From assembly GCF_004803855.2 (NCBI RefSeq), contig NZ_CP012552.1:434001-498000 (forward strand): a stretch of DNA of 64,000 bases. Direction: 5' to 3'. The position numbers and the translations under genes are program-made. The notes beneath the pieces are model-generated. The model did not search any database, was not told the origin of the DNA, and was given only the letters and a program-made list of their open reading frames with translations. Source of the stretch: Campylobacter sp. RM16192 (GTDB lineage Bacteria; Campylobacterota; Campylobacteria; Campylobacterales; Campylobacteraceae). This document shows positions 29,351-37,888 of the stretch, in pieces. How positions within the stretch are numbered: position 1 is the stretch's first letter; each line of letters opens with the position of its first letter.

Positions 29351-31378
29351 ATGGTTAGCTTAGAGGACTTTCATCAAGATTTTATGCAAGATATTATAAG
29401 CCAAGCCCAAAGCCGGGGCATAAGTAAACAAGAGGCATTTTTTGAGTCTGTCTGCGACTCTCTTGTTGGCGAAGGGGAGTTATCGCAAGACTATATGGCT
29501 GCTGAATATAATAAAAGAGATATGGAGGTAAACGGATACGATTTTGATGAAGAGCGTGGCAAACTTAGTCTTTTAGTGCACTATTTCTTTCAAAGCGATG
29601 AGATACAAACTCTTACAAAAGCGCAAATCGAATCAAAATTTAAAAAGTTAAAAAATTTCTTTTTAAAAAGCAGTGAAAAACTTTATGACACTTTAGAGGA
29701 GGGGTTTGAGCATCATTCGATGGCCTATAATATTTATTTATATCTAATAAAAAATGAGGTTAAAAAAATCAGATTCGTCATCATAACAGATGGAAAAATT
29801 ACTAAGAATTTAGCAAACATTCCAAACGAAACACTATCCGGTATTGATTCAGAATATCGTATTATAGATATTGAATTTTTGTATAAAATTTACACTATAA
29901 ATAACTCCAAAAATAGCTTTGATGTCGAAGTGAACTTGCCGACACTAGTAGTAGATGCTCCTGCACAAAAATACCGTTCATATCTTAGTGTTATAGATGG
30001 TGAGACTATAGCTTGTATTTATGATAAATTTGGCTCTAAGCTTTTAGAGCAAAATGTCAGAACTTTTTTGCAATTTCGTGGCAATGTAAACAAGGGATTG
30101 AGGAATACTATAGAGTATAGCCCAGAAATGTTTTTTGCATATAACAATGGTATAACTGCAACTGCTAGTGACGTTGTTCTGCAAGATGGTAGGATCACAA
30201 AAATATCAAATTTTCAAATAGTTAATGGAGGTCAGACAATATCGTCTATATACGCCTCGAGTAAAAACTCAAAATTAGATGTATCAAAAATTTATGTCCA
30301 AATGAAGTTGTCTGTAGTTACTGATGAAGAAAAACAAGATGAATTTGTATCAAAGGTGAGCGAATACGCAAATACACAAAACAAGATAAATCAATCAGAC
30401 TTCTTTTCAAATAGTCCTTTTCATAAGGACTTTAAAGAGCACTCAAAGAGGAATTTGGCTCCTGCTGTTGATGGTTTGCAAGTAAGAACTCACTGGTTTT
30501 ACGAAAGAGTAAGAGGTGAATACCTGAATGAGCAGGCCTATCTGAGTAAAGCTGATAAAAAGAAATTCTTAATAGAAAATCCAAAATCTCAACTTCTTGA
30601 TAAAACATTTTTGGCCAAGAGTGAGATTGCCTGGCAACAGTCACCAGAAATCGTATCAAAAGGCGCACAATATAGTTTTGTGGCTTTTGCAAAACATATT
30701 ACCCAAATATTAGAAAAAGATAGCCTTTGTATAACTAATAACTACTTTAAAGATGCGATCTCAAGAGTTATAATGTTTAAGCAGACCGAAAAACTTATTT
30801 CTAATGCCATTTGGTACAATGGCGGATATAGAGCCCAATGCGTAGCTTATACAATATCATATTTATCTTATTATTTAAAAAAAAATAGATTATTTTTAAA
30901 TTTTTCTAAAATATGGGATGAACAGAAAATATCTGGTAATATAGAAAACATAATATCAATCATCTCTGAAAAAATCTATACCAGCATAACAAATCCTCCA
31001 GAAGGCAATGCAAATATAGGTCAATGGTGCAAGAAAAAATTATGCTGGGATATCGTAAAAGATATTGAATTGAGTTTAGAATTTGACGATGAAAATTTAA
31101 CTAGTACAGAGGAAGAAAAGTATATAAAAAAAGAAGCAAAAAAAGATAAAAAACTTGACAATGGTATAGAAATTCAATCATTCGTTGTTAGATTCAAAGA
31201 ATGGGATAAGATTTTAGAGTATTATAAAAAAGACGAGATTGTACACCAAGTATCCATGAAGCAAATGGATATTTTATCAAAAGTCGCAAGCGGATTAATT
31301 ATTCTTCCATCTACAAAGCAGGCCATGATCCTGTATGAACTTTATAAAAATGCTATAAAAGAAGGTTTTTTGGTATAA
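29351..31378 (+). CDS. AIPR (abortive-infection phage-resistance) protein
   Basis: 675 residues. The AIPR core is clear in the middle: FLQFRGNVNKGLRNTI, PEMFFAYNNGITATAS, and ISNFQIVNGGQTISSIY, then SEYANTQNKINQSDFFSN. The family is found in abortive-infection loci and in Mza-like operons; its biochemical activity is not settled. It is the last gene of the five-gene operon, and a hairpin terminator follows about 90 bases later. Confidence 0.9.
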   Translation: MVSLEDFHQDFMQDIISQAQSRGISKQEAFFESVCDSLVGEGELSQDYMAAEYNKRDMEVNGYDFDEERGKLSLLVHYFFQSDEIQTLTKAQIESKFKKLKNFFLKSSEKLYDTLEEGFEHHSMAYNIYLYLIKNEVKKIRFVIITDGKITKNLANIPNETLSGIDSEYRIIDIEFLYKIYTINNSKNSFDVEVNLPTLVVDAPAQKYRSYLSVIDGETIACIYDKFGSKLLEQNVRTFLQFRGNVNKGLRNTIEYSPEMFFAYNNGITATASDVVLQDGRITKISNFQIVNGGQTISSIYASSKNSKLDVSKIYVQMKLSVVTDEEKQDEFVSKVSEYANTQNKINQSDFFSNSPFHKDFKEHSKRNLAPAVDGLQVRTHWFYERVRGEYLNEQAYLSKADKKKFLIENPKSQLLDKTFLAKSEIAWQQSPEIVSKGAQYSFVAFAKHITQILEKDSLCITNNYFKDAISRVIMFKQTEKLISNAIWYNGGYRAQCVAYTISYLSYYLKKNRLFLNFSKIWDEQKISGNIENIISIISEKIYTSITNPPEGNANIGQWCKKKLCWDIVKDIELSLEFDDENLTSTEEEKYIKKEAKKDKKLDNGIEIQSFVVRFKEWDKILEYYKKDEIVHQVSMKQMDILSKVASGLIILPSTKQAMILYELYKNAIKEGFLV

Positions 31379-31441
31379 CATCGACCTAAGTCATGCTATA
31401 CCAAAAAACACACAAGATATTGTCTGCTTAAAAATGCAAGA

Positions 31442-31502
31442 GGGTTTTAGGGACTACCCTAACGAGAGATTTTTGTCCGACTTGTCAGACAAAAAGTATC
31501 CT
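31442..31502 (+). repeat. Left copy of a ~60-bp inverted repeat
   Basis: From TTTTAGGGA through CCCTAACGAG to GACAAAAAGTATCC, this stretch matches the reverse complement of 42190-42254 with a few substitutions and small gaps. It includes a terminator hairpin. The pair brackets about 10.8 kb of the element. Confidence 0.8.
31470..31495. terminator. Symmetrical hairpin after the defence operon
   Basis: TTTTTGTC (31470-31477) pairs with GACAAAAA (31488-31495), with an inner GAC/GTC pair set and a two-base loop. The A and T runs make it a terminator for either direction. A near-identical hairpin is at 42196-42221. Confidence 0.75.
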
Positions 31503-31668
31503 CGCCCACCCAGCTGCTATTTGTGCTATAAAATATTTAGTATAGCATTTAAAAATGTGCTTTATGATGCCAACTATGAATTTGGTATTTTGTATGGTGT
31601 CTTATAAAACTTTAGTCTAAAATGTTATTTTTCTCTCTTTTGAAAATTTAACTTTCACTTTACCGCCT

Positions 31669-32348
31669 TCACCCAACCAAAAACACCTCCTTGCTCTTTA
31701 CCTCCATTATAGATAAGTTATCAAAGAATACGGCTCCTACATCCATAGAGTAGCAGTTATTCTCTCTTACTTTTATCTTATTGTCTCTATTTGGAGTATG
31801 CCCGTAGTATATCTCTTTGCCTGTATTATTCATTAACCAAAAAGGACTTCTACTCCACATTAGATGCTCAGGATCTTGTTTGGTTTCATCTAAGCTGGGG
31901 TTATAATAAGCATGAACAAATATATAGCTCTTTGAGCTTATCATATGAGGCATTGTTTTTAAGTAGCTTATTAACCATTTTAGATCTTTAACGGTTAAAT
32001 TTCTATATTCTATCGATTTAACAGTCTTATATCCTCCGTTATTTACCCACTGCATAGTCATACTTCCTCGTAAAAGATAGTGATTTAAAAACATATACTC
32101 ATGATTGCCCATTATATGCTTTATATTATATCCATCTTTTATCATCTCGGTATATCTTATATATAGCCCTATTGAGTCCTTGCCTCTATCGCAGCTATCT
32201 CCAAGAATGATTACTAGATCATCCTTGGTTAAGGATATCTTTTTAATCATCTCATCAAATAGATGAAGTGAGCCGTGTAGATCTCCAAACACAAATATTT
32301 TTTATATCTATCTTCATCTATATATTCTATTCTTAGCTTATCGTTCAT
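31669..32348 (-). pseudogene. Ser/Thr-phosphatase-like metallophosphoesterase, frameshifted near its start
   Basis: The body (207 residues) has GDLHG, GDSCDRG, GNHEY and YGHTP, the metal ligands of PP2A/ApaH-like phosphatases. The in-frame start would be a GTG only three residues before the first metal motif with no ribosome site. An ATG at 32348, overlapping the upstream gene by 11 bases, opens MNDKLRIEYIDEDRYKK, which joins the body if one base is added to the A6 run (T6 on the plus strand, 32298-32303). So the gene is frame-broken here, by decay, slippage or sequencing error. If translated in full it would be about 226 residues. Confidence 0.7.
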
Positions 32349-33006
32349 TATTTGCCCTTAATATCTCTCTTATCTTTATCTCTCTATTAGCTATTGTATC
32401 GTTAGTACTAAACTTCTTATCGGCTTGATGTTCAAACGGAGGCAGATCCTTTGTATAGGATATTACATCTCTTAGATGAAGTATCTTGCCGTGCAAATCA
32501 TATCCTACGTTTAAAGCTTTACCTTTTAGAGGTGAAATGCTGTCATGAACATGTCCGTATAATAAAATAGATCCGTGATGCCCCGCATTCCACTCTAGTA
32601 TAGGATAGTGAAACAGCACTAGCCTATAACTATCATCTTTAAATTTTAAAGTTATCTCTTTATAATCAACTATCTCTTCAAATAGCTTGTTATCGTCAAA
32701 TTTAGTAATAGCTAAAAGCTCATCTTTTTGCTTTCTTATTGCAAGATCGTGATTACCTAATATTAAAGTATGCTTACCGTTTAATCTTTTTAGTATAGAT
32801 ATACACTTCTCTATATCTTTATAAAAAGAGAAATCTCCTAAATTGTAAATCTCATCATTTACACCTACCGTATAGTTCCATAGCTCAATTAATCTATTAT
32901 CCATCTCATCTACCGAGTTAAACCCTCTAAAACATGGACAAAATTTCATAACGTTCTTATGCCCGAAATGAAGATCGGATGTAAAAAATATGTTACTGCT
33001 GCTCAT
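32338..33006 (-). CDS. Calcineurin-like metallophosphoesterase
   Basis: 222 residues from the ATG at 33006, which has AAGGA seven bases upstream; a TTG start five codons earlier is less likely. Motifs are SDLHFGHKN, YNLGDFSF, LILGNHD and LYGHVHDSIS, the full metal-binding set of the calcineurin-like phosphoesterase fold. Substrates of such proteins vary widely (cyclic dinucleotides, RNA ends, phosphoproteins). It is the middle of three phosphoesterase genes on this strand. Confidence 0.85.
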   Translation of the reverse strand: MSSSNIFFTSDLHFGHKNVMKFCPCFRGFNSVDEMDNRLIELWNYTVGVNDEIYNLGDFSFYKDIEKCISILKRLNGKHTLILGNHDLAIRKQKDELLAITKFDDNKLFEEIVDYKEITLKFKDDSYRLVLFHYPILEWNAGHHGSILLYGHVHDSISPLKGKALNVGYDLHGKILHLRDVISYTKDLPPFEHQADKKFSTNDTIANREIKIREILRANNER

Positions 33007-33178
33007 AACCGTTTCCTTCAAGGATCAAAGCAAAGCCGTATGCATATATATTATATATATGCAACTAAATCCTTTAACTTTTATAATATTAAATTTGTGT
33101 GGAAGTTTTTCTTTGTGTGTAGATATAAAGGTAGGATTGATTTTACATCTACTAATATTATCTATGGCTTAAATTTCT

Positions 33179-33301
33179 TTAAATTTCCACTACTTTTGCT
33201 TTATAATTTGTAGTTTCGGACATAGTTTTAGTTTTATATCCGTATGAATTTACTATCACTCTTACCTTTTCATCGTATATCTTATAACTCTTTAGATGCA
33301 T
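33179..33301 (-). CDS. Possible 40-residue small protein
   Basis: A short frame between two phosphoesterase genes starts MHLKSYKIYDEKVRVIVNS and ends KAKVVEI-stop, about 21 bases after the upstream gene on the same strand. Composition is normal for a soluble protein, but there is no strong ribosome site and I recognise no family. Confidence 0.3.
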   Translation of the reverse strand: MHLKSYKIYDEKVRVIVNSYGYKTKTMSETTNYKAKVVEI

Positions 33302-33322
33302 ACAGAGGCTAATATACACTCT

Positions 33323-33916
33323 TTAAATCTTTATAGTTATAATCCTAGGCTTTATACTATCTTTATCACACCCCGGATTATAAATAACCGTATCTTTTAG
33401 CTTGTATTCTTTTTGCATAGGATTATGAATATGCCCCGATAAGACAAATTTAGGAGATATTATGCCTTTGCCTATTACGTAATATAACTTCCTACTTCCA
33501 TAGTCATCTCCCTTTGGTCCTATTGCAGTAGGAGTTCTAGCAGGCGGAAGATGAGAAAGCAAGATATCACACTCTTTAAATATCTCATAGTTAGCTTTAT
33601 GATAAGGGGCACAACCAAATTTTATCTTATCTATCTCCTCTATACTGTTATCGGAGTAAATACCTTCTATTTCATCTAACCAGAACTCATCCCATATCAG
33701 TCTTATATCATGATTGCCGCTACATGCAAATGTCGACTTAGTTAAACTCTTTAAGAATTTAGCAGTTATCTCTATCTGAAGATCAAGTCCTTTAGGATTA
33801 AGACCGTCTAGTAAATCTCCCGTTATACAGATGACATCATACTGTGGCTCTACATATTTAATATAGCTAAACCACTCTTCGTTAAAATGAAGATCGGTAG
33901 TGTGTAGGATTTTCAT
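33323..33916 (-). CDS. Calcineurin-like metallophosphoesterase
   Basis: 197 residues. TTDLHFNEEWF, ITGDLLDG, CSGNHDIR, LLSHLPP and LSGHIHNP are the five blocks of the calcineurin-like fold. The short length means little beyond the catalytic core. AAAGGC lies upstream of the ATG. It is the first of three phosphoesterase genes on the minus strand, downstream of the coupling-protein-like gene; the three proteins are related in fold but not close copies. Substrate unknown. Confidence 0.85.
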   Translation of the reverse strand: MKILHTTDLHFNEEWFSYIKYVEPQYDVICITGDLLDGLNPKGLDLQIEITAKFLKSLTKSTFACSGNHDIRLIWDEFWLDEIEGIYSDNSIEEIDKIKFGCAPYHKANYEIFKECDILLSHLPPARTPTAIGPKGDDYGSRKLYYVIGKGIISPKFVLSGHIHNPMQKEYKLKDTVIYNPGCDKDSIKPRIITIKI

Positions 33917-34131
33917 AGTTAAGCCTTTGGAAAAGATATTCTTATAAAATATTTTCTTATTTTCTTTCTTCTTTACGGGTTTTATAAAGTTGTTTATAGT
34001 AAAGATAGGTAAAGCTATTTTTATATAGTCAAATTTATCAATACTTTATCCTTGCACTCTTGCTTTTAAAGTATCGACTAAAGTCATGATCTTTATCTGA
34101 CGTTTAAGTTGATGCTTTGCTTTTATTATAT

Positions 34132-35631
34132 TTACAACAACTCAAACCACTCTATATCTAAATGCTCTTTGATAAACTGCATGCTTAGAGGTTTTTCTTG
34201 AATTTTCTTGTTCTTTAAATTCATAAGCTTTACTCTACCCCGTTCTATTAGTTCGCTATCTTGCTTTATGATACAATTTTCAAACACTCTTCCCAATACT
34301 CTTTGATGTATATTATTTATACTCTCGTATTCCATCTGGGCTTCATCTTCTTTTACGGTATCTATAAACATAGGATCTAGCTTTATCTTATCGCTATTAT
34401 TATCTATACACTCAAATTTATCAAGCCCGCTACACTCTATATCTCTTCCTGCTACCTTGCACTCTACTTTGTTTTTCATAAAGTATCTGTTGGTTAAATT
34501 TCCAAACAGAGCCTCATATCTTATCTCTCCTATTGCTAGCTTCATTAGGTAGGGGTTTTGAAAAGAGATGATAAGTTCTACCTTGTTTTCTCTTAATATA
34601 CTCTCTTCAAGTTCGCTATCTTCATTAAGCAGCTTTGCAGCTTCGTCAAGAAATACCGATATGTTTATCTTATTAGTATCGCTTACCCTATTTGTTAAAG
34701 AGGGTAAAAAACTAGCCAGTATCAGATTAAGCGCTCCCTTATCGCAGGAGCTTGCATTAAACACTACTATCTTTGACTGTTTTAGCATTGAAGCTATGGA
34801 GCCTTCTTTGGAATTTAAAGAGGGGTTATTCATCATAGATAAAAAAGGAGTCATCATCATAGAGTAGTTTCTAAAATCACTAAACACCCTGTCATCCGAA
34901 CCTTCTGATTTTTTAAACCTATTTACGCTATTTAAAAAGGCTCTTATCTTTTTAATAAATATCATAGTATCTATTTTTAACTCGTCATACATAATCTTAT
35001 CGTGTCGCTTTAGCTTATCTCTTGTATAGATAACCTCTTTTAACTTATCCATAAATACTCTCATCCGCTCTATATCTTGAGATAAATCTACTATGGTTGC
35101 AAAATTTGCATGATAGGTTCTTACAAGAGATTTTATCTTGATATAAAAGTTAAAATCAAGATATCTATCCTTATACTCTATGATCTTATGATATAGGCTA
35201 ATAGCTCTTAATACTTCAAATGTATTTGTAGCTATATTAGAGCCAAATTCACTCCAAAAAGAGTTATCCCTCTCTTTCATACTTGCGGTTAAAGATTGCT
35301 TGAAGTCTTTTGTCTTCATATCCATTATAAAATTTATAGGGGTATCTATGCTTGATCCTACACATACTACGTCTTTTAATCTACCCGCTTGCTTTGCAAG
35401 AGCTTTTACTCTTAGATGCTCGCATCCCTTATAATCTATTATAAATACACCATGTCCTCTTTTAATACGGTCTAGTAAATTAGGATATATCATAGCAGTA
35501 GTCTTTCCGCATCCCGTCTCTCCTATGATAACCGCATGGGTAAAGTCACAAGGTATGATGGCGCTTGAACTACTATTATTTACGCTTTTACTATCTAGCT
35601 CTTCATCTTTTAAAAAACCTATTTGGCGCAT
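34132..35631 (-). CDS. Type IV coupling protein-like ATPase (TraD/TraG/VirD4 type)
   Basis: 499 residues. HAVIIGETGCGKTTAMIYPNLLDRI is the Walker A region and ISVFLDEAAKLLNEDSELEE the Walker B region, followed by a motif III-like LIISFQNPYLM. FIIDYKG and NFIMDM match the nucleotide-binding domain of coupling proteins. Unlike classical VirD4 no N-terminal membrane helices are present. It could link the relaxosome to a helper secretion channel. AAAGGA stands before the ATG. It is divergent from a CI-like regulator. Confidence 0.75.
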   Translation of the reverse strand: MRQIGFLKDEELDSKSVNNSSSSAIIPCDFTHAVIIGETGCGKTTAMIYPNLLDRIKRGHGVFIIDYKGCEHLRVKALAKQAGRLKDVVCVGSSIDTPINFIMDMKTKDFKQSLTASMKERDNSFWSEFGSNIATNTFEVLRAISLYHKIIEYKDRYLDFNFYIKIKSLVRTYHANFATIVDLSQDIERMRVFMDKLKEVIYTRDKLKRHDKIMYDELKIDTMIFIKKIRAFLNSVNRFKKSEGSDDRVFSDFRNYSMMMTPFLSMMNNPSLNSKEGSIASMLKQSKIVVFNASSCDKGALNLILASFLPSLTNRVSDTNKINISVFLDEAAKLLNEDSELEESILRENKVELIISFQNPYLMKLAIGEIRYEALFGNLTNRYFMKNKVECKVAGRDIECSGLDKFECIDNNSDKIKLDPMFIDTVKEDEAQMEYESINNIHQRVLGRVFENCIIKQDSELIERGRVKLMNLKNKKIQEKPLSMQFIKEHLDIEWFELL

Positions 35632-35683
35632 GGGGGTCCTTTTATTTGTTTTTGGTATAATTTAACATTTTACATTAGCATTA

Positions 35684-35725
35684 TACTAATTTATTGTATA
35701 TATGTCAATAATTAATTAGTATTTT
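35684..35725. promoter_or_regulatory. Possible operator in the divergent promoter region
   Basis: ATACTAATT near 35683 and AATTAGTAT near 35714 form an inverted repeat across the AT-rich 125-bp gap between the coupling-protein gene and the CI-like gene. Its place suggests autoregulation by the CI-like protein; this is inferred from symmetry and position. Confidence 0.4.
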
Positions 35726-35756
35726 ACTTATTATTTTATAGTATCGGTGGCATAAG

Positions 35757-36098
35757 ATGGATGATTTTCAAACAAAAATGCAAAAAATGTATGATTATTA
35801 CGGAGTTAAGAACGACAACCAGCTATCTATAAAATTAGGGTATACAAGCAATTCCGCTATACATAGATGGAGAAAAGAGAGAAAAATTCCCGACAAATAC
35901 TTATTAATAATTAGTAAAAATACCGATACTATAAATAACAATACAAATTCACAACTGCAATCCTCTGCCGATAATCCAAAATTACAAAGTAAAGTATTTA
36001 AAGAATTCCTAGAGCTTTTTAAAGAGTATGGTAACGATAAGATACTGCTTCCTATTATAGACAAACTAAAGGAGATAGAAAGAATTTCTAAAGAGTAG
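35757..36098 (+). CDS. CI-like phage-type repressor (short)
   Basis: 113 residues. The N-terminal ~50 (MQKMYDYYGVKNDNQLSIKLGYTSNSAIHRWRKERKIP) is the helix-turn-helix of Bac_phage_CI_repr-type proteins. An Asn/Thr-rich linker and a C-terminal amphipathic helix (FKEFLELFKEYGNDKILLPIIDKL) follow, without the peptidase-like domain of long repressors. It is divergent from the coupling-protein gene and may control the right half of the element. Confidence 0.75.
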   Translation: MDDFQTKMQKMYDYYGVKNDNQLSIKLGYTSNSAIHRWRKERKIPDKYLLIISKNTDTINNNTNSQLQSSADNPKLQSKVFKEFLELFKEYGNDKILLPIIDKLKEIERISKE

Positions 36099-36302
36099 CT
36101 TTACAGGCAAAGCAAGGTTTATCAAAAATTGTGCTAAGTTAAAGGATGTTTTTGGTTTTGGCTATTGGTGTAAGCATAGAAAAATATTTATATTATTTTA
36201 TTTAATTTAAGATTTTATTAAAATTAATAATAGTATTATTTAGTTATTATCGTAATGGCTCTTTAAGGTTAATTTTGCATATAACTTTTTAAAAGGATTA
36301 AT

Positions 36303-36371
36303 ATGCAACACGCCAACACCAATTTCATTCCTCGCTCCACTATATCTCCAAAGGGGATGCTATGGGCATGA
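36303..36371 (+). CDS. Possible 22-residue peptide upstream of a membrane protein gene
   Basis: ATG at 36303 with AAAGGA seven bases upstream opens MQHANTNFIPRSTISPKGML and ends at TGA 36369-36371, overlapping the next start codon at 36362. The good ribosome site and the overlap suggest a coupled leader peptide or a remnant; no family recognised. Confidence 0.35.
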   Translation: MQHANTNFIPRSTISPKGMLWA

Positions 36372-36973
36372 TAATATTTATTCCTTACTTGGCATTTAGC
36401 ACCATAGTTATAGTTATCACCGTAAAATACACTCAGAAAATTTGGATCAGAGGTGTCGTAATGGTTACACTATTTTTGATTCCTGCTTATGACATCATCA
36501 TCACGAACATTCTTGGAGCATGTTATTGCGCTACTGCTCCGAAGGCTTTTATAAAAGAGATAAACTTAGATTACAAAAACAGCGATTTCATAGATGAAAA
36601 CGGCAATGAACACAGACAAATTTCAAATGTCGTTTTTGAAAACGGAAACAAGGCTAGGATTAGCGATGTATGGCTTGATAATCAAACAGCCATAGAAAAA
36701 TCACAAAGTATGGAATTTACCATCTCTTTAAATAGAGCATTGAAAAAAGATGAAACATTAATCTTATCCGTAAACGGAAAAGAGATAACTTTTAACTCCG
36801 GAGATAAAGAGAAAAAATATACCCATACTTGGAAAGACAACAATATAAAACAAGAAGACAAAGAATTCGAAGTAAGTGCAAATATAATAGAAACAAGCGT
36901 AGAGTATATCTTTGATAATGAAGCAAAATACGAACACAATGAATTTGCAAATTTAAATTTACTTGTTGCATAA
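36362..36973 (+). CDS. Hypothetical membrane-anchored protein
   Basis: 203 residues. Two hydrophobic helices in the first ~60 residues (about 4-22 and 32-53) are followed by ACYCATAPKAF and a polar beta-rich domain of about 140 residues, probably outside the cytoplasmic membrane. No known family is recognised. It lies before a four-helix membrane protein and the Calx-beta/RTX genes, so export, immunity or surface attachment of those proteins is possible but unproven. Confidence 0.55.
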   Translation: MGMIIFIPYLAFSTIVIVITVKYTQKIWIRGVVMVTLFLIPAYDIIITNILGACYCATAPKAFIKEINLDYKNSDFIDENGNEHRQISNVVFENGNKARISDVWLDNQTAIEKSQSMEFTISLNRALKKDETLILSVNGKEITFNSGDKEKKYTHTWKDNNIKQEDKEFEVSANIIETSVEYIFDNEAKYEHNEFANLNLLVA

Positions 36974-37080
36974 ATTCTTTGAATTCATAAAAGTAGGTTT
37001 AAATTTGCAAATTTAGTAAATTCACTATCAAACGATACTGACGGGATTTAAATTTACTATAAAATTTGAAAGGATTAAAT

Positions 37081-37869
37081 TTGGAAAACTTTAAAAACCG
37101 GAATAAAGATGTTAGAGAAAATAATTTAAATAACTCTAGTGGTAATTTAAATTCAAACAATAATCAAAGAGATTATGATAAAGAGCCGTTGGTTGTAGAG
37201 AATAAAGCAGAATTTTATATGGCATTTTTTGGATTTTGTATTTTTGTTTTTATGATTTATATGTATTTATACGAACCAAACGAAACTAGATTTAGACATC
37301 TTTTTATTATTTTCCCTGTTTTTGGATTGCCATTTATATTTGATTTTATTCGTAATCGTAATAAAAAATATTTAATTAAATTAACAAATACAAAAATAAT
37401 AAATAATTTGAATAAAAAACCGATAAAAACAATTTTTTTAGATGAAATTTTATATGTAAAAAGAGCATATTTTTTGCGTGATAGAAAACAGTTAGAAAAT
37501 CAAAATATATTTTATAAATTCGCTTTAAAATATGACCCTTATTCCACAATAATTGCTTGTTTGATAATATGTTTTGCTGTATTTTTGATTTTAGTTACAA
37601 ATTTTTCTATGAGTAATTATCAAGTTGTATTTATACTTTTTGTAGGGATATTTTCTTTTTGGATTTGTAAATTTTTATATTTTTTAATTTTTAAAAAGGA
37701 AATTAGATTTACATTTTATGATTATTTAGTTATTTATGCAAACGAAAAAAATATAAATTTTATTATACAAAGCAATAATGACTACAAATTACTAAGAGAA
37801 TTTTTTATAAAACAAAAAAATATTGATATTGATAAAGTTGAATGCCATATTTGGCTTGATGATAAATAA
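37081..37869 (+). CDS. Hypothetical four-helix membrane protein
   Basis: 262 residues from a TTG at 37081 with AAAGGA six bases upstream; an upstream TTG at 37066 lacks such a site. An Asn-rich N-terminal ~45 residues are followed by two membrane helices (about 46-90), a basic cytosolic stretch, and two more helices (about 160-210), then a soluble tail. The third base pattern and AT content are extreme compared with core genes, consistent with acquired DNA. No family recognised. Confidence 0.55.
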   Translation: MENFKNRNKDVRENNLNNSSGNLNSNNNQRDYDKEPLVVENKAEFYMAFFGFCIFVFMIYMYLYEPNETRFRHLFIIFPVFGLPFIFDFIRNRNKKYLIKLTNTKIINNLNKKPIKTIFLDEILYVKRAYFLRDRKQLENQNIFYKFALKYDPYSTIIACLIICFAVFLILVTNFSMSNYQVVFILFVGIFSFWICKFLYFLIFKKEIRFTFYDYLVIYANEKNINFIIQSNNDYKLLREFFIKQKNIDIDKVECHIWLDDK

Positions 37870-37888
37870 TTTTTTTAAAGGAGACAGG

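Noticed and set aside
23378-31378. A wholly new antiviral system
   Set aside because: The gene set agrees with the previously described MORC/MutL-Z1-DUF4420-AIPR restriction-like (Mza) systems, so it is reported as a member of these and not as new.
33040-33062. TATATA-rich stretch between phosphoesterase genes as a contingency tract
   Set aside because: It lies outside any credible frame and is not a uniform repeat.
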